This document shows, one piece after another, positions 25,674 to 36,060 of a DNA stretch of 64,000 nucleotides. This DNA comes from Balanoglossus misakiensis (Eukaryota > Hemichordata), in assembly GCA_040954595.2 (NCBI GenBank), contig CM082595.2, forward strand, positions 3,720,001 through 3,784,000. Reading direction: 5' to 3'. Positions within the stretch are counted from its first letter, which is position 1. Every line of letters begins with the position of its first letter. Position numbers and translations under genes: made by a program. Under the pieces are notes generated by a model that was not told the origin of the DNA, searched no databases, and worked only from the letters and a program-made list of their open reading frames with translations.

Positions 25674-25758
25674 CCCTTTCACCTCCATGGTTTGGTCCAA
25701 ATCCACTGTTTTCTATGGTAAACCTGGACCGCTATAGAGGGAAATGGGGGTTAAAGGG
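25674..25758. mobile_element. piggyBac-type MITE, copy in D2HGDH 3'UTR
   Basis: About 85 bp with near-inverted ends (CCCTTTCACC at left; right end GTTAAAGGG), central CCATGG and CCACTG blocks, and TTAA immediately after the right end. It begins about 58 bases past the D2HGDH stop codon. It belongs to the family best seen at 42067-42151. Confidence 0.7.
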
Positions 25759-25936
25759 TTAAAGAATGGACAAAAATCATATGGGACTTGAAGGACTGGA
25801 AAGGATTTGCTGACAGCGAAGAGAACTTGCCTTGAGGCTGCAGAATCATCTGAATGCCAAGTTTTCAATTGTCTGGGAAATAACATAATGATGTAGTGAA
25901 GTCAGTGTACCAGTATACATTTGGTGTGATTAGATA

Positions 25937-26028
25937 CCCCCTTTCGCCACCAGACATTAGACTAATCCTCCATTGTTATTAATGGCGGATGGCAGGATTC
26001 ATTCCCAGGGTATAGGGGTGAAAGGGGA
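25937..26028. mobile_element. Related inverted-repeat element
   Basis: Starts CCCCTTTCGCCACC and ends GGGGTGAAAGGGG, with an internal CCATTGTTATTAATGG palindrome. Length and termini resemble the CCCTTTCACC MITE family, but the middle differs, so it is either a diverged copy or a sister subfamily. Confidence 0.5.
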
Positions 26029-26233
26029 TAATATAATATTCACATTATGATGTCATACACTCAAAGGAAATCAGGAGATGCCAAATTATTAGGAAACCAT
26101 TTTATTGATTCTAATATGCAAATAATGAGAAAAAATTATGTTTGAAGGGCTGGCTGAATATATAGAGTACTAATAGTAGAGTTATTTTAAGATAACACAA
26201 ATTCAACTAAGACAATAACAGGTAACAAGGTAT

Positions 26234-26239
26234 TTTATT
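26234..26239 (-). terminator. Likely NBL1 polyadenylation signal
   Basis: AATAAA on the minus strand, about 250 bases past the NBL1 stop codon. Placement is by motif and distance only. Confidence 0.4.
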
Positions 26240-26420
26240 TACATATATAATCAAAAGTGGTAAATACACAATGATTGTATGCCTGTGTGCTGTAGTTTTT
26301 GTTGAATCTCACAGTTTTGTGTGGTGTATCCCTCAAAGTCCAATAATATCTTTTACAAATGAAATATAAAGTGGTGAAGTGCAATTATTGACCTCATCTA
26401 GATATGTGGAAATATACAGT

Positions 26421-26476
26421 GCCTCTGATTGGCCAATACTGAATAAAAGCGTCTCTGATTGGCCAATACTGAACAA
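26421..26476. repeat. Two tandem ATTGGCCAAT-containing repeats
   Basis: Two copies of about 30 bp, each containing CTCTGATTGGCCAATACTGAA, lie directly after the NBL1 stop in its 3'UTR. ATTGGCCAAT is a palindromic double CCAAT box, so each copy can be read on either strand. Confidence 0.85.
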
Positions 26477-26486
26477 TCCGTGCTGA

Positions 26487-27098
26487 TTACAGGTCGATCG
26501 GTTTTGACTCTCTGTCGTCATGGCAGTTCTTACAGCTGCATCTTTGCACCATTTCCACCATTTTGTCCACCTCTTCCATACCATCGACGTCACAGTCCAG
26601 GGTGATCTGTTGGGAATATTAAAATAATCACAATCTGTTAGAGACAGAACAAGGTGTACAAAGGTGTGGATATCCATGGTTTGGTCTAAATCTATTGTTT
26701 TCTATGGTGAAGTTGGACCTCTGGAAATAAGTCACCATACTAATCCCCCCCCCCCCCCCGAAATCAAACAGTAACACCAGAAGGCCTACCTTCTGCCACG
26801 TGATCACGGACGGCTTGCAACAATCACAGTAGTGCAAGTCTTCCTTGTTCGGCGTTGGGGGCACTGTTCTCGGTATCCTGTAGCTGAAGCACTGGCCGAC
26901 GCACACTTTGTTGTCGATGGTTTTCGACGTGCAGCCCTCGTGCCCGACGATCTGGCGGATGTCCTGCGCCTCGCACCACGCCGCTTTCTCCGGGAACAGC
27001 ACCAGCGTATCGACGTGATGCGCCTGGTTGTTGGCCGCCATAGTGAGCGTCACCGTGGTAACCAATATGGCGATGCGTAAGAAGACCGGGCGGACCAT
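26487..27098 (-). CDS. NBL1: NBL1/DAN, secreted cystine-knot BMP antagonist
   Basis: DAN-family proteins are secreted and bind BMP/GDF ligands extracellularly. Two coding exons, 27098-26790 and 26606-26487, join in phase 0 to give 142 residues. Residues about 1-21 are a signal peptide (hydrophobic AILVTTVTLTMA). The CTCK knot follows with WCEAQDIRQIVGHEGC, CVGQCFSYRIP, YCDCCKPS, ITLDC and CSCKNC, matching NBL1 cysteine spacing more closely than gremlin or cerberus. The protein stops 14 residues after CSCKNC, whereas vertebrate NBL1 (181 residues) has a long Pro/His/acidic tail that is missing here. A pyrimidine-rich acceptor (CCCCAG) five bases before the ATG shows that a 5' non-coding exon lies upstream. 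A truncated MITE copy sits in the single coding intron. Confidence 0.93.
26674..26722. mobile_element. MITE fragment in NBL1 intron
   Basis: CCATGGTTTGGTCTAAAT onward through TTGGACCTCT matches the middle of the CCCTTTCACC MITE family. Both terminal repeats are lost. Confidence 0.6.
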
Positions 27099-27103
27099 AT
27101 TTC

Positions 27104-29454
27104 CTGGGGAAAAGGAAGAGTGCAGTGGTCGTTATATAAACAACCAGAGGAAATGTTGGCTTAAGGAATGTAAATGCCTCTTAATAAAGATAACATTTCA
27201 CATGTCTACTTGAGAGGTCAAAAGGTTACATTTCAAGACGAAGAAGTGGCGATGGTGACGCTCGTCATGCTGGGCGAGGTGCATGCCGGGAATATAAACC
27301 CCGAAATGGGCTGGGACTTGTATTGCAATGGCTAGTACTCGGCGAGTAACGAGAATTCCTTGGTGTATCAACGAGCAAAACATGTTTGTTGAATTGGAGC
27401 GGTTTTTTTTCCTTTCTTTTTCACGACCGGGCATTCACAACATTTCAAAACATACACAACACAGTCGGATACACAAGACACTTGCACTGTGTAAAATATA
27501 GACAGAAGTTTAAATTGGTTGTGAGTTTCAAACAACAAGTCGTGGGTGTTTGGGTTTGGACAGGGCGGCGTGGATATAAAGTTTCATGGCGGCTAAAGTG
27601 AGGGGAATTTTAATCTAACACAGACTTCGGAAACTGTTAAGCAGTTGACATGCCTTCCCGGACAATTCCGGTGTATTTGAGGCAGACTTGACAACGGACG
27701 AATAGGAAAACATCTTTGATGGGTTAATCGTGACGTGCTTCTCAGATTTTACACGATGCGGAGCGGTCGGAAATTGGCCTCACAAAGAGAACTCGTCGGT
27801 GAAGTGACTCAGAAATTGACCACATCCGTGCAAAAAAACAACAACAGCAGATGTCTTCATAATCGGCCTTCTTTGAGCAGCTTTCAAAGAGTCTTTCAAA
27901 AGGGAATTTACAAACAATTCAAAATCAATCAGTGGTTTTGAAGAGGTTGCTGATACACTGGTCATGTGCTGAACGAATATAGGATTTTACTATGTAAACT
28001 TTCAAGGTTTTAGCCTAATTACAGTTACAACAGATGCGATCACGCGTTGATAATTACTGCGTCTATGCTCCGTCTGCAAGCCATTAAAATCATCCTACAC
28101 ATGTACCGGGACCAGACAGTATTTGTATGAGTCTGCGATGATTATCATTGCCTGAAAACACGGTAGATTGGACACGCAAGGCCTGATGTGCTGATGGAGG
28201 GGCGTTGATTATACAATGGCCAGCGACGCGAGGGAGGGATAACATCTGATAAACTCTCTCTCTCTTTCTCTCTCTCAATATAACTATAACTAGCAAGGTC
28301 TGGGGGCTGCACCATCATGAGGAGTGTCTGTACAATCTTCAAGACATGTCACTCCCATCACATCAATAGCGGACACTAATGGAAACCCCTCCTTGTTTGT
28401 TCAACTGTTCAGTTGAGTGCCGTTGCCGGATAATACCTGTTCCTTTCAGGCTTTTCGGGCCCATTCGGTCACGCATGTGTGCGGCCATCGCATGAGACGT
28501 GCTTGACTCGAGAGCTCTTGTGTTCTTTGTGAACAGAATGCATTTGAACTGACGACGTCTTCAGGGGAAAGATTCTTTTATCGCGTGATTAAAAATTCTC
28601 GTTCACTGACGTGTGCGAATTTTTACGCATTTGTTCACCCAACGGGTGAGAGTCGCGATTCCTGTGATCCGATACCTTGCAGTTAAACTTTATCCCTGTT
28701 TTATTTGTTTGTAGAACGGAGAAACAAAGTCCGCTATCTAATTTACGCTGTTCGCCCAACGGGCAGGCATTTAACACTGATGACAGACTGGACAAGCAAT
28801 AACAGAGAGCTCGAACGATATACAGAGATCGACTCCGAAGATTGGTGACAATATACATGTAGTTTGAATAAATTATACTTCGACGTGTCAAATGTTTAAC
28901 ACCGACAGCTTCGTTGAATAGCTAGGAAAGCTATGCGAACCGGAGGTCTATTATCTTGAACGATATTACGTGATAATTGCGCTAATTATATGTAATTAGA
29001 CTATTGTGTAATTATTTTCTCAGTGTATTGTCTTTGTAACCATATCTGCGTCTTAGTTCCTCCATTTTACACATATGCCAAAATGCCTCACTACAATACT
29101 TCTACAATCGATGATATGTGATGGCAACTTTCTCATAATAATTTTAACATTGAACTACATACATACTTAGCAACGATGCATCACAGGTTTTCTATAGCAA
29201 CCCACCGTTCCAAAACCCTTATTCCAGAGTTGAGAGTTTAGTTACTTTTTAAACATGGCACAACGATTGAAGCTTCAAAACAAGGGTCGGAGAGACTCTT
29301 CAAAGAAAGTAAGCTACATCTGCAACGCAGCATCTGATACCAACGCACGCATGCGTTTACACAAACAGGGCAGATTTCGACCACATGGAAATATTTCCAT
29401 GTTTACGAGAGAGCAACATCCTCGGATCTGGTTTTACTTAAGAAGCCCTCGCTG
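27104..29454. other. Upstream of NBL1, no supported coding exon
   Basis: This stretch should contain the 5' non-coding exon and promoter of NBL1, but I cannot place them. It holds a CT microsatellite at about 28254-28276 and a direct repeat with a conserved mini-hairpin at 28635-28766. The open frame from ATG 27756 (+) shows no recognisable domain. Confidence 0.45.
28635..28766. repeat. Direct repeat carrying a small hairpin
   Basis: Two copies of a roughly 30 bp sequence (AATTT..ACGC..TGTTC.CCCAACGGG) have hairpin cores TCACCCAACGGGTGA at 28635-28649 and TCGCCCAACGGGCAG at 28752-28766. One stem pair changes from A:T to G:C between copies. Confidence 0.6.
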
Positions 29455-29640
29455 ACAGTTAATGGGCGACCGGGATCAACCAGAACTGCCCGGCCACTAT
29501 ACACCAATCCACGATTGACATAGAACACACGTACGCCGACATCAAAACATGTCAGATGCCCGACTGAGGATCGAACGTACAACGACTCAACTTGGTAATT
29601 GGACAATTGAGTGCACCACCACAGTATGCAGTCGCTCTGT
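29455..29640 (-). mobile_element. tRNA-derived SINE-like sequence
   Basis: On the minus strand a tRNA-like head carries an A-box-like TGGTGCACTCAATTG followed by a B box CGTTCGATCC (29568-29577), the two pol III promoter elements at tRNA-like spacing, then a non-tRNA body. The cloverleaf is too degenerate for a functional tRNA. No A-tail or target-site duplication was clear, so the boundaries are approximate. Confidence 0.45.
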
Positions 29641-29742
29641 ACAGTAAAGTGCGTATCCGTTATAAAAAAAAAACTTGTCCTTTTAGAAGCGTCCTAATCA
29701 ACAACTAACGCAATCTAAATCTATTACTAAACTCTTTCTCAC

Positions 29743-29899
29743 CTTGTTCTTGTTGGCGCGAATATCTGCGTTGGCTCCCCTTTCTTCAGTGGAGCTAATT
29801 GCCTTCCGTCTGTTGTCACAGTTGGCTCCGAACTCGCTAGGCCAGTCTTTTCAGCCTTCGCATCGGCGTCTTCCTGCTCAAGGCGCGTCAAAACTTCTT
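29743..29899 (-). CDS. Unassigned exon-like block
   Basis: An open, coding-looking block ends at a good donor (AG|GTGAGA) in phase 2 and begins after a T-rich tract ending GAG. The translation is polar (EVLTRLEQEDADAKAEKT..., ...GEPTQIFAPTRTR) with no family that I recognise. It cannot be joined in phase to the block at 30738-30812, so either an exon between them is missing or they belong to different transcripts. It lies between NBL1 and the IL-1R-like gene. Confidence 0.3.
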
Positions 29900-30491
29900 C
29901 TCAAAAAAAAAATCCGCGGTGTCGAATAAACTACTGAGAATTTTCACTCAGAGGATCGAGCATCGGTTGGGTAACTTATATCCAGAAGATGGCTGTCCAA
30001 AATTGAAGGTTGTTGTCTTTGAGACTTCCAGTGCAGCGCGCTGACGAATTACGAGCGGCGAGAAAGTACTTGCATTCACTTAACTCTTAATGGCCGGGTT
30101 TATTCAAAGAGGGTATTGTTGAATTCCAATAATGCAAAACCAACTAAACAACACCACACAAACCCACCACGACTATTTGCATACACTAATAGCTGGTATG
30201 ATGTCCTCAATAATGCGAGCAGACGACACGGTGTCTGGGGCATTCCATTTCAGAACCAAAGGGGATACAAGAACTGGTGTAAGAGGGATATATTTTAGAA
30301 AGTGGTCCCGTCATGAAGAACCGACACTTGAGAACCGATAACCAAAAGTGTGTACGCGTGCGCATAAGTTTGCAACCGGTAGAAATTGTCAGGCGCGATA
30401 GAAAAAAACACGCAAAACTGCTGTCAGAAAAATCGTAAGTAGAAAAACAACAAGAACCCGACGATTGTACAAAAGACAACAGAGCATAATC

Positions 30492-30566
30492 GACCAATCG
30501 CAAGCGCGCACTGTGTTCCACCTGTTTCAGGTGCGGGGAAAGTAATTGACCAATCCGAATTGCCGA
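30492..30566 (+). promoter_or_regulatory. CCAAT/E-box module, copy A
   Basis: GACCAATCGCAAG, then CACCTGTTTCAGGTG (two E-boxes as an inverted repeat), then TTGACCAATCCGAATTG. The same order of elements occurs inverted at 51804-51877, upstream of CCDC50. The shared spacer bases suggest one mobile or duplicated module rather than chance motifs. Confidence 0.5.
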
Positions 30567-30737
30567 GACGAAAGAGTGACGACCGCTCGATTGCCACGTG
30601 CACCATGTCAGTGCATGCAATCCGAACTGTTTGTCCGCAGTGCAATTTACATTTTTAGCTGAAACGCAGAAACTATATGGTCGACGCTATTACAGTACAT
30701 GCATTATTAAGACACGCTTACTGTAGTACGAGCTTAC

Positions 30738-30812
30738 CTCTCCTTCCAGGTCTTCAAACCTCTCGTTTCTGATCTTCCAGACGACCGACTGGTTCCTCTT
30801 TTTATATGACTT
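30738..30812 (-). CDS. Unassigned 75-base exon-like block
   Basis: TCATTTCAG precedes a 25-codon open block (KSYKKRNQSVVWKIRNERFE then DLEGE) that ends at GAG|GTAAGC in phase 0. Splice sites are good and composition is protein-like, but the family is not recognised and no partner exon joins in phase. Confidence 0.3.
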
Positions 30813-31157
30813 CTGAAATGATTTCACGCTCCTCCGGATAGCCAAATAAAATTGAGACCTATACATAACTGTGACAAACGATTGGATTATACCTGACTAT
30901 TTTCGTGAGCGCTACGTCAGATGGTCACGGAACAAGACGTACATGCAGGCGGATAAGTCTGGCCCTTGCCCCATTCCCACCGCTGGCTGCGCTTTCCTTT
31001 TTGCGTTTCCGTTCCGTCGCCTGCGCACGCGCAAGTATGCAAATGAGAAACAACTCCCCAGTTTGTGGAAAAATTTTTGCAAGGAAGGTTAATCTTCATG
31101 CCATCTTAGAATTCACACCAATGAAAAGGTACAGAACTGTATTAAAAGTGTGTGATA

Positions 31158-31197
31158 GAAGACAATGGATTTGGACCAAACCATGGTGTTGAAAGGG
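31158..31197. mobile_element. Right half of a CCCTTTCACC-family MITE
   Basis: ACAATGGATTTGGACCAAAC, then CCATGG and TTGAAAGGG, followed by TTAA at 31198-31201. The left half is missing. It lies immediately downstream of the IL-1R-like stop codon, in its 3'UTR. Confidence 0.6.
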
Positions 31198-31219
31198 TTA
31201 ATTAAATAAAGAAAGCCTG

Positions 31220-33808
31220 TTACACATTCACAGTTCTTTCTGCTAGTTCATGACGTGAATCTCCATTTACAATGTTCAGTAGTTTGATGTGCAGCTTCTT
31301 CCACAGTTTGGCCGTGTAACTCGAGTTCCCTTCTCTCCATCTCAGACAACGGGTGACCCCCAGCACGTGCTTCAAGGCTTTGTCCATCTCGTTCTCGTGT
31401 CCGCGAATGTCCTCTAAAATCAGGATGATCAGCTTGCTGTTGAGCCGGATGGTGTTCTCCAGGGCGACGCGAAATTGGAAAGTACACCAGCCCTCGCGAC
31501 CAGTCAGATAGCGTGGGGACAGCAGAAGCAGACAGCAGCGACTTCTTTCCACAAAGTGGACGACTTCATCTGCATAAACTGCAAGAAATGAATATAGATT
31601 TGTGACATCCAGAAGTTTTGACAACAATGTTACCTTACATTATCATTTCTAATTTCCATTGCCTTGGTGGTGTAAGGGTGTTAGTCACCTTGTAAAAAAG
31701 AAGTTAGCATCGATATAAAAGCACAGGCAGAAATTGCTGTTTAAAAATTGTCACTTTACTCTATACTACAAGTAACCCAGGTAACGTCTCACCTGATCCT
31801 GGCAGGAAATTCCTGTCTTCGATCCTCACTTCAAACCCCCATTCGTTCTCCAACTTTGGTAGAATATGATTCTTGATGAATTTGAGGTCATCCTGAGCGT
31901 ACGACACGAAAATATCGAATGGTTTCTTTTCTGTAACAAATGAACAATAAACTGCTGTTTACTATTTAAACATGTCACTGACATGAAGAAATTATTTCAA
32001 ATTCAAAATGGCCGCCAATCTCTGTGTTAAGTCTATGGAGAAAATGCGTGTATAGACTACCACTTGCCTTCATGACACGCCTTGTTGCTACGGCAGCATC
32101 GTTGACGCATGCGTAGGTGATACAGCAACTGTATATCGAGCCAAAAATACCATGCTACAACTGTCACTATGGCAACTGCTGAAATCAGTATGACGAGGAT
32201 GATAAATAAATGTAGAAACACGCGCATGGGTAAAGGTTCTGGAAAACCTGGAGAGAAAAAAGAAGAAGCAAACTTAGCTTTAGTCAACTTTGGCAAGGCA
32301 AATTCATGAGCTGAATTTTAAAACAGCCAGTTACACCAAACCAATTAATTAATTAAAATGTAATTACCTTCATTTAAATGAATCATGATCTCCCTCCCAT
32401 CAACGTCATTTTCAGCATGCAGTATGAATGTACCAAGGGCGTCACGGTGTAAGTTGCTAATACTCAGGTATGACGACACATAGTTACCTTGGTCCCTGCA
32501 GGAATATATAGTACATGTAGATGTGTCAATTTATACATTTATGTAAAATGTCAAAGATAAAATTATTGGATAGTATTTGCATTAACATGACATAATTTAC
32601 CTGGTGTCCCGTTTTTCACGAAATACTGACTTCTTGAAGGAGTTCAGCTCATCGATATAAGATCGGTTGCTAGGGAACCCCTCCTCGATTTTCATCCAAT
32701 AGAGGTGCTTGCCATGGATACTGCCTGGTCCAAAGTAGAACTCGCAGTGAAAATGAACATCGATGTCCTGGTCGAGAATCACTGATTTGTTTCGACAGTG
32801 CGGCGGTGGCGTGAAGATTGGACCATCATTCAAAAGTGGGGCTGCAGAAGAAGAAAAAACAATGGGATTTTAAGTTGAAACATTGGGGGCGCCCAACACA
32901 ACATAACGTACGCGTTTGTACCTATTAATAATTAATAAATCAATATTTAGAAACGGAGCCAATACAACTTACGTAGAACCTGCAACCAGACATCAGCCCT
33001 CAAGAACTGCGAATTCGGCCCGCTTACTTGACAAGTGTAGTTCGACTGGTCCGAATCAACGATACTTTGGAAAACGAGACTTTGGTTGTTGTTGATTGGG
33101 TCTGGGTAGACTTTGTTTCTGTCAATCCCTCTCCAGGGGTACGGTTCAGAGTTCTTGAACCAAATGATGCGAGTGTTGTAAATGTTGACACAGCAATGAA
33201 TTGCTTTGTAGTGTTCCTCTGTGGCAAATTCCACGGACGCCATTTCGTTCATGAAAGCTAGTTCCTCGTCTGTTAAAGAAAGAAGTGCACAAAAAGAATA
33301 AGTGAAAACTTCTTATTCCCTGTAAAAAATATTTGCATGTATTTGGGACACTGTTTATAAAGCATGTCCCTTTGCCTAAGTACATCCACAGTTACCTGTA
33401 TCTCATGATCCGCGTAAACACACCTAATTTTAAATTGTTTGTTAATATTAAAGTTTGTGTTTATGATTTTAAATAAAATAAAGAATCAGTGAAAAGCTGT
33501 TCTGTATTTATAGAAGTGTTTTGGTGCACAGTCAGTTAAATACTCAACACATATATGATTGATTGATTGATTGTGGTAATTGAAAAAGACGCGCGCGGAA
33601 ATCAGTAGAGATTTAGATAAACCAAAATGACCTTTAAAACTTATATACGGACGGTTAAGGTGTCAACGAACTTATACATACCGACTGCAGGTGGGTGGCC
33701 AGTGCCAAGACATCTTAAAGAATTGCAGTAGTTACTGGCGTCGACAAGTGACAACACACTGATGACCAACAACGTCTTGAGACTCTTGGAAGATTTCGAG
33801 ACGGTCAT
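31220..33808 (-). CDS. Interleukin-1-receptor-like protein (Ig-TM-TIR)
   Basis: Seven exons join in phase: 33808-33682, 33269-32973, 32841-32601, 32495-32368, 32247-32068, 31930-31793 and 31578-31220, giving 489 residues. Residues 1-25 are a signal peptide. Two Ig-like domains follow (Ig1 with HCC...W...YTC; Ig2 with HFHCEF...W). A transmembrane helix lies at about 274-296 (LFIILVILISAVAIVTVVAW), then a basic linker. The cytoplasmic TIR domain spans about 325-470 with box 1 FDIFVSYAQDD, box 2 RIEDRNFLPG and box 3 LWKKLH. TIR domains recruit MyD88-type adaptors, so an innate immune receptor role is expected. Architecture and the WYFWLDIQLLY juxtamembrane segment point to the IL-1R family rather than Toll (no LRRs). 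Odd points are two Ig domains instead of the usual three, a missing second Ig2 cysteine, and a GC-AG intron after exon 5. ATG 33808 directly precedes the signal peptide. Confidence 0.9.
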
Positions 33809-34450
33809 TCCACCAAATTCCGTCGATACAGCAACTGGACTGGTCGGTCTTAAGCGTGGACGCTCACGTAATTCGGTAGTGGTAACGCGCGTCTGAACCG
33901 GATCCTTGCGCGCGCGCGACAATGTCTCCAAGCACGCGCTTTCTTCGCTTCGTACAGAAAAGGGGAAGTTCGGGGATTTGCAATCTGAAAAGTTGTCCTC
34001 AAGATATTCACTGCCGCTTCCCCATTCCTTTCAAAGGCTACCCCACTTCACATTTCTATCACCTCCAGACATCCGGGAACGCCGGAAATAACATCCGCAG
34101 TGATATAAGAATTCATGTCTTGATTGCGTGTTGTCAATATCTGCGCTCCGCGCGTGGTGTCATTTCAGCCCCAATCGGATAAATTTCAGCAGTGGAGACA
34201 GGCTTTTTTAAACCTTTGCTCAGATTCAGTTGTTTTCATTCAGCTGTTGTCACGTTTTCTTTATACAAAAGTTTTATTACTTTGCAAAAAAAGATGGGTA
34301 ACATTGAGTAAAAGAAATATTTACAATAACCAAAGTTGTCCACAAACCCAGTAATAATGTATATTTTACTCTTTAAGACTCTTCATAGCTGAGGCATATT
34401 GCATTGACACCAGGAGTCTGTTCAATTCACTGTTCATGAACTGCACGATC

Positions 34451-34527
34451 TGATTGGTCACTTCAACCACAACATCTCTTCTGATTGGTTAATAATGCAA
34501 GGTTAGCGCTATCTCTTTTCTGATTGG
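34451..34527. promoter_or_regulatory. Three CCAAT boxes (TGATTGG)
   Basis: TGATTGG occurs at 34451, 34482 and 34521, each preceded by CT-rich or ATC sequence. These are NF-Y-type sites, 640-720 bases upstream of the IL-1R-like start codon. The function is inferred. Confidence 0.45.
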
Positions 34528-34645
34528 CAAAGCACAAAATGGGTGGAAACAAGTGCATGAATAATTTTACATAAATTATGTTCTTGTGAAGCTTTGAGAA
34601 ATAGACATTACAATTTTTGATATTCAATCATTACAGCTATTGTCC

Positions 34646-34754
34646 ATTCAATAGTGACATCACTTCCTCCTTGATTCAATAGTGACATCACTTCCTCCTT
34701 GATTCAACAGTGACATCACTTCCTCTTTGATTCAATAGTGACATCACTTCCTCC
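34646..34754. promoter_or_regulatory. Four-copy ETS-CRE composite tandem repeat
   Basis: Four copies of a 28 bp unit, with core TAGTGACATCACTTCCTCC, stand head to tail with 0-2 mismatches. On the minus strand each contains GGAAGTG (ETS) overlapping TGATGTCA (one change from the CRE/ATF site). The array is about 840-950 bases upstream of the IL-1R-like ATG. It may be a minisatellite without function, but the embedded motifs fit an immune enhancer. Confidence 0.55.
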
Positions 34755-36054
34755 AGAAAGAAATCACAGAAAGAGCATTTCCTTCACCCAGTTTCTATCA
34801 AATCATAGAGTGGAAAAAGTCAATTTTTCAGAAACGAGAAAAGCTTGCAACCACAAACTACACTACATCATAAATTAATTCGGAAATCAAGAACATATAT
34901 AGTTAAATACTAATGTGAACATTATTTGAAATCTTCATGAAATTTACATCTTTTATATTTCAAAAAATACATAAAAAAACATTGCAATGCAACTGGCATA
35001 TCATATAAGTGGCATATTCTTCAATTGAAACCATGAACTAGCTCAGGTTGGAAGGTAACATGGAATGTTATGACCGAAAGCTGGAGTTGTCCAAGCACAT
35101 TAATTATGCAGAGACCAGTACACCGTTAACCAATGGCAGGCACTCACTTATGACATCATCTCATGAATATTAAATAGCAATGGCATCCTTGCAGAACAGG
35201 CCAGTCTACTGTACATGCTTAAAGCAGTACAAGGTGAATAATATAGTGAGTTTGAGGTTAAACTTTCAGGCTGGGGTCAAGGTCATTGCCGAGGTTTAAA
35301 GTCATGCAAGGTCATGCAAATAGCAGTGAATTTACTTCCAAGCTAAGGTCACACCAACAATTAAAATTTGGGGAGGGTACATATCATGGAAGACAATTAT
35401 GTGTGAGACCACACTTCATGGGAGATCCGTAATCTATGCATAGTTGGGTACATGCAGTGATATTCGGCTAGGTGCGACAAAAAATCGAGCTGTTCTCTGG
35501 TGATTGTCCGTAACTTTTTCAAGCCATTTTAAATGGTAATGATATGGTGTGCTAACCAATGAGAATGAACATACTTTTGACATCATTGTCTCATGAATAT
35601 CAAATAGCACTGCAATCTTCACAGAACTGAAAAATCAACGACTTAAAGTCACCCAGCAAAGGATGTGACATCAACAGTGTTATCAAGGTAATACATGAGT
35701 AATAAAAATGTCCTGAGACCTCCCAAAGCCATTCTACAGGTCGATGTCACCACAGCATATAACACATCACTTAGTACACATTCGCACATCTGGAGACCTA
35801 TCACTGTTACACATTATTACAATTACAATATGAACATGGAAAATACTGGCATAATTTTCAAGTTCAACATATCATAAATATTAGTTTCCTCAGATTTTGG
35901 AATACGGCATCTAAGCTCTGGATCCTTCAATATGCAACATCAGACCTCTTAATTTAAATCACATTTTATGTACGCTCTACCATTGCAGAATGAACAGCAT
36001 CACAACACTACCAAAGAAAATTTCTTTTGTTTTACAAATCTATCCCACCACACA

Positions 36055-36060
36055 TTTATT
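36055..36060 (-). terminator. Likely CCDC50 polyadenylation signal
   Basis: AATAAA on the minus strand about 230 bases past the CCDC50 stop codon. Placement is by motif and distance only. Confidence 0.4.

Larger units (their letters stand above)
33809..36054. other. Between IL-1R-like and CCDC50, regulatory and 3' flank
   Basis: No coding exon is supported. This is the upstream side of the IL-1R-like gene and the downstream side of CCDC50. It contains three TGATTGG CCAAT boxes and a four-copy composite-site array (listed separately), then AT-rich sequence. Confidence 0.6.

Noticed and set aside
27735-27941. Forward frame starting MRSGRKLASQRELV from an internal ATG
   Set aside because: Short, no family resemblance and no splice context beyond chance.
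28589-28891. 100-codon reverse-strand frame containing two PLGEQ segments
   Set aside because: The apparent protein repeat is the translation of the direct DNA repeat around 28635-28766.
29455-29640. Functional tRNA gene on the minus strand
   Set aside because: A and B boxes are visible, but no acceptor stem or anticodon stem pairs well; a SINE head explains it better.
32061-32067. GT donor AA|GTGGTA for IL-1R-like exon 5
   Set aside because: It would shift the TIR exon out of frame into a stop; the GC donor one codon earlier keeps phase 1.
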